From positions 49,676 through 113,675 of the forward strand of contig CAYJPL010000002.1 of assembly GCA_964372125.1 (NCBI GenBank): DNA of 64,000 nucleotides, written 5' to 3'. The notes under the pieces are model-generated. The model was not told the DNA's origin, ran no database searches, and was given only the letters and a program-made list of their open reading frames with translations. Within the stretch, counting starts at the first letter, position 1; each line of letters starts with the position of its first letter. The stretch is from Tannockella sp964372125 (GTDB taxonomy: Bacteria; Bacillota_I; Bacilli_A; Erysipelotrichales; Coprobacillaceae). A program made the position numbers and the translations under genes. Positions 61,636-64,000 of this stretch are shown one piece after another.

Positions 61636-63132
61636 ATGAATAAGCCAATTGAACAATATATAGCAATGCTAAAAGAAAAAGATTTGTTACTTGAAAGTCA
61701 TTGCCAAGAACAAAAGATTGATTTTGTTTCATGTAATTCAAAGGAAAGTAATGAAAATACATTATTTATATGTAAAGGAGCACATTTTAATGTTGAATAT
61801 TTAAAAGAAGCAATTAATAAAGGTGTGGTATGTTATATTAGTGAAAAAAAATATAATGTCGATTGTCCATACATTTTAGTAAGCGATGTACGTAAAGCAA
61901 TGGTGTATTGTAGCAGTTTGTTTCATGATTCTATTTGGGATAGATTATCTCTTATTGGGATTACTGGTACGAAAGGAAAATCTACAACTGTTTTCTTTTT
62001 GCGTTATATTTTAGATGAATATTTAGCTATACATGGTAAACGACCTAGTGGTATTCTTTCATCAATAGAAACATATGATGGAAATGAATGTAAAGAATCA
62101 CATATCACAACGCCTGAGCCAATTGAACTACATCGTTTTTTTGCGACTGCTTGTAACAATAGTTTAGAGTTTATGGAGATGGAAGTAAGTTCGCAGGCGT
62201 TAAAATACAATCGTGTACTTGGAGTTGACTTTGAGGTTGCAGCATTTTTGAATATTGGCGAAGACCATATAAGTGATAATGAACATACTGATTTTGAAGA
62301 TTACTTTTCCTCAAAGTTAAAGTTGTTTGAACAAAGTAAAGTTGCTTGCATTAATACTAAATCAGAACTTTATGAACGCATTGAAAAAGCTGCTCATGAT
62401 AATTGTAAGGGAGTAATCACGTTTGGAGTAGAGGATGCTAAAAGTGATATTTGTGGGTATAATGTGCATAAAGATGGAAATGATACAGTATTTATGGTAA
62501 AAACAAGTATGTATGATGCAGCGTTTCGTTTAACAATTCCTGGGTTATTTAATGTTGATAATGCACTTTGTGCAATTGCTATTTGTAGTCATTATAAAAT
62601 ACCGTTGGAGTGTATTCAAACAGGGTTATTAAAAGCAAGGGTTAATGGACGTATGGAAATATATCAAAGTGCTGATAAAAATGTAATCGGTATTGTTGAT
62701 TATGCACATAATAAGTTGAGTTTCGAAAAACTATTTCAATCAACTAAGAAAGAATTTCCAGAGTATCGAGTAGTTATCTTATTTGGGTGTCCAGGATCCA
62801 AGGCACTAAACAGACGAAAAGACTTAGGAACTATAGCAGGTCAGTATGCTGACTTAACATATATAACAGAGGACGATCCGGCTTACGAATCTTTGGAAGA
62901 TATATGTAATGAAGTTGCGAAATATGTGAAAATGGCTGGTGGAAGTTATAAAATTGTATATGATCGCCAAACTGCAATTGAAGAAGCAGTAATGGATAGT
63001 AAGCAAAAAACAGTAATATTAATCGCAGCTAAAGGTGATGAAACAGTACAAAAAAGAGCAAATGGTTATGTTAAAATGAAGACTGATCGCCAATCAATTA
63101 TTGATGCTTTAGCTATGTATGATAAAAAATAA
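61636..63132 (+). CDS. MurE-type UDP-MurNAc-tripeptide ligase
   Basis: 498 residues with MurE domain order. P-loop GITGTKGKSTTVFFL, substrate loops TTPEPIELHRF and MEVSSQALKYNRV, and the catalytic C-domain motif VDYAH (Asp355 to His358). The selectivity motif reads TEDDPA, closer to the DNPA of L-lysine-adding enzymes than to the DNPR of diaminopimelate ones, so an L-Lys-like residue is suggested. It precedes pflA by 10 nt, an unexpected pairing of cell-wall and PFL-activation genes. Confidence 0.82.
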   Translation: MNKPIEQYIAMLKEKDLLLESHCQEQKIDFVSCNSKESNENTLFICKGAHFNVEYLKEAINKGVVCYISEKKYNVDCPYILVSDVRKAMVYCSSLFHDSIWDRLSLIGITGTKGKSTTVFFLRYILDEYLAIHGKRPSGILSSIETYDGNECKESHITTPEPIELHRFFATACNNSLEFMEMEVSSQALKYNRVLGVDFEVAAFLNIGEDHISDNEHTDFEDYFSSKLKLFEQSKVACINTKSELYERIEKAAHDNCKGVITFGVEDAKSDICGYNVHKDGNDTVFMVKTSMYDAAFRLTIPGLFNVDNALCAIAICSHYKIPLECIQTGLLKARVNGRMEIYQSADKNVIGIVDYAHNKLSFEKLFQSTKKEFPEYRVVILFGCPGSKALNRRKDLGTIAGQYADLTYITEDDPAYESLEDICNEVAKYVKMAGGSYKIVYDRQTAIEEAVMDSKQKTVILIAAKGDETVQKRANGYVKMKTDRQSIIDALAMYDKK

Positions 63133-63142
63133 AGGAGATAAT

Positions 63143-63883
63143 ATGGAAGGATATGTACACTCGATTGAGAGTTGTGGAACTGTAGATGGTCCAGGACTTC
63201 GTTTTGTTGTATTTCTACAAGGGTGTCCGCTTCGATGTAAATATTGTCATAACCCAGATACTTGGGAGATGAATACTGGTGAAAAAATGTCGGTAAATGA
63301 TATTTTAAAAGAATTTACAAAGAAAAAGGGATTTTATAAAAATGGTGGTATTACAGTGACTGGTGGTGAACCATTAATGCAAACTGAATTTGTAACAGAG
63401 TTGTTTAAAGAATGTAAAAAACAAGGAATACATACTTGTTTGGATACATCTGGTATAACATATGTTGCCGGAAATACAAAAAAAATGGATGATTTATTAG
63501 AATATGTAGATTTGGTTTTATTAGATTTAAAACATATCAAAAATAAAGAACATATTGAGTTAACTGGGGTAAGTAATGTAAATATATTAGAATTTGCAAG
63601 ATACTTAGATGAAAAACAAATACCTGTATGGATACGTCATGTGGTAGTACCGACAATTACACAAAATGATACATTTTTATATGAATTAGGTAAGTTTATC
63701 GGTACTTTACACAATGTAAAAGCGTTAGATGTATTGCCATACCATGTTATGGGAACTTCGAAGTATGAAGAAATGAATCTAGAATATCCACTAACTGGTA
63801 TTGAACCGTTAGATAAAGAGGAAGCCATCGAGGCTCGTAAAATCATCTTATCAGGGATAAGGAAAAGCAGACTAAAAAAGTAG
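63143..63883 (+). CDS. pflA: Pyruvate formate-lyase activating enzyme
   Basis: 246 residues, radical-SAM enzyme. The cluster motif CPLRCKYCHNPDTW (CxxxCxxC) and GGITVTGGEPLMQ are typical of PflA. It abstracts hydrogen from the glycine of the PFL radical domain; here the substrate would be the separate 79-residue subunit. ATG 63143 follows AAAGGAGAT. Co-transcribed with the Mur ligase upstream and ending in a terminator. Confidence 0.93.
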   Translation: MEGYVHSIESCGTVDGPGLRFVVFLQGCPLRCKYCHNPDTWEMNTGEKMSVNDILKEFTKKKGFYKNGGITVTGGEPLMQTEFVTELFKECKKQGIHTCLDTSGITYVAGNTKKMDDLLEYVDLVLLDLKHIKNKEHIELTGVSNVNILEFARYLDEKQIPVWIRHVVVPTITQNDTFLYELGKFIGTLHNVKALDVLPYHVMGTSKYEEMNLEYPLTGIEPLDKEEAIEARKIILSGIRKSRLKK

Positions 63884-63900
63884 GAATTCTGCTTTTTTTA
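63863..63900 (+). terminator. Terminator after pflA
   Basis: A 9-bp stem AAAAGCAGA / TCTGCTTTT (63863-63871, 63888-63896) and a T-run. Confidence 0.75.
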
Positions 63901-63948
63901 TTTAAAAAACAATGATTATAAGGTATAATAATGACAAGGGGGTAGTTT

Positions 63949-64000
63949 ATGAGACTTGGAGCAATAGAAGCAGGTGGTACTAAGTTTGTAGTATCTATCG
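63949..64000 (+). CDS. ROK-family sugar kinase, 5' part
   Basis: Only 17 codons are in the window. The start MRLGAIEAGGTKFVVSI is the N-terminus of ROK fructokinase/glucokinase proteins, with the ATP-binding EAGGTKF. Preceded by AAGGGGG and a TATAAT at 63924. Which sugar it phosphorylates cannot be told from this part. Confidence 0.7.
   Translation, partial: MRLGAIEAGGTKFVVSI

Overview
The window is AT-rich, densely coded bacterial chromosome using the standard code (TAA, TAG and TGA all end genes). Strong AGGAGG-type ribosome sites, a T-box, CIRCE elements, ScpAB, KtrAB, an Opp transporter and a DarA-type c-di-AMP receptor point to a low-GC Bacillota. The anaerobic fermentative gene set (electron-transferring [FeFe] hydrogenase, pyruvate formate-lyase, malic enzyme), the TGS-less ThrS and a giant BspA-like surface protein would suit a gut or sediment anaerobe of the Erysipelotrichia type; that placement is inference. 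I saw no rRNA, tRNA, CRISPR array, insertion sequence or prophage.

Layout. 1-6.8 kb: end of a D-Ala-D-Ala carboxypeptidase, YczE-like membrane protein, DUF523, ManA, pyrophosphatase, malic enzyme, metallo-hydrolase, YebC. 6.9-16.8 kb: two FAD oxidoreductases, MntP, KtrB-KtrA, c-di-AMP receptor, FolC, folate ECF S-component, ScpAB, DUF5662. 16.8-22.6 kb (minus): HydCBA hydrogenase operon, with an ABC substrate-binding protein and permease joined to its 3' end. 22.7-34.5 kb: HAD phosphatase, PnuC, RluB, the 1887-residue leucine-rich-repeat protein, T-box-controlled ThrS. 34.6-43.3 kb: TIM-barrel protein, ThyA-DHFR-PlsC, OppABCDF. 43.3-50.2 kb: a GntR regulator followed by a six-gene corrinoid methyltransferase operon. 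50.2-57.9 kb: ClpB under two CIRCE elements, RsmE, an unknown protein, MtaB, a divergent Mur ligase, DeoC. 57.9-64 kb: stand-alone PRD protein, a pyruvate formate-lyase split into core and glycyl-radical subunits with an extra small paralogue between them, a second Mur ligase, PflA, and the start of a ROK kinase.

How the genes fit together. Malic enzyme and PFL handle malate and pyruvate, and HydABC can discharge reducing equivalents as H2. FolT, FolC, DHFR and ThyA suggest folate salvage feeding dTMP synthesis. KtrAB, MntP and the c-di-AMP receptor form an ion-homeostasis neighbourhood. The corrinoid operon has two UroD-fold methyltransferases, a corrinoid protein, a CobW-type GTPase, a RACo-type reductive activator and a DUF1638 protein. 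This looks like a complete demethylation module whose methyl donor and acceptor cannot be read from the sequence. The two most unusual items are the split PFL with its third small protein, and the GntR-controlled corrinoid operon whose first gene fuses a methyltransferase to a thioredoxin-like domain.
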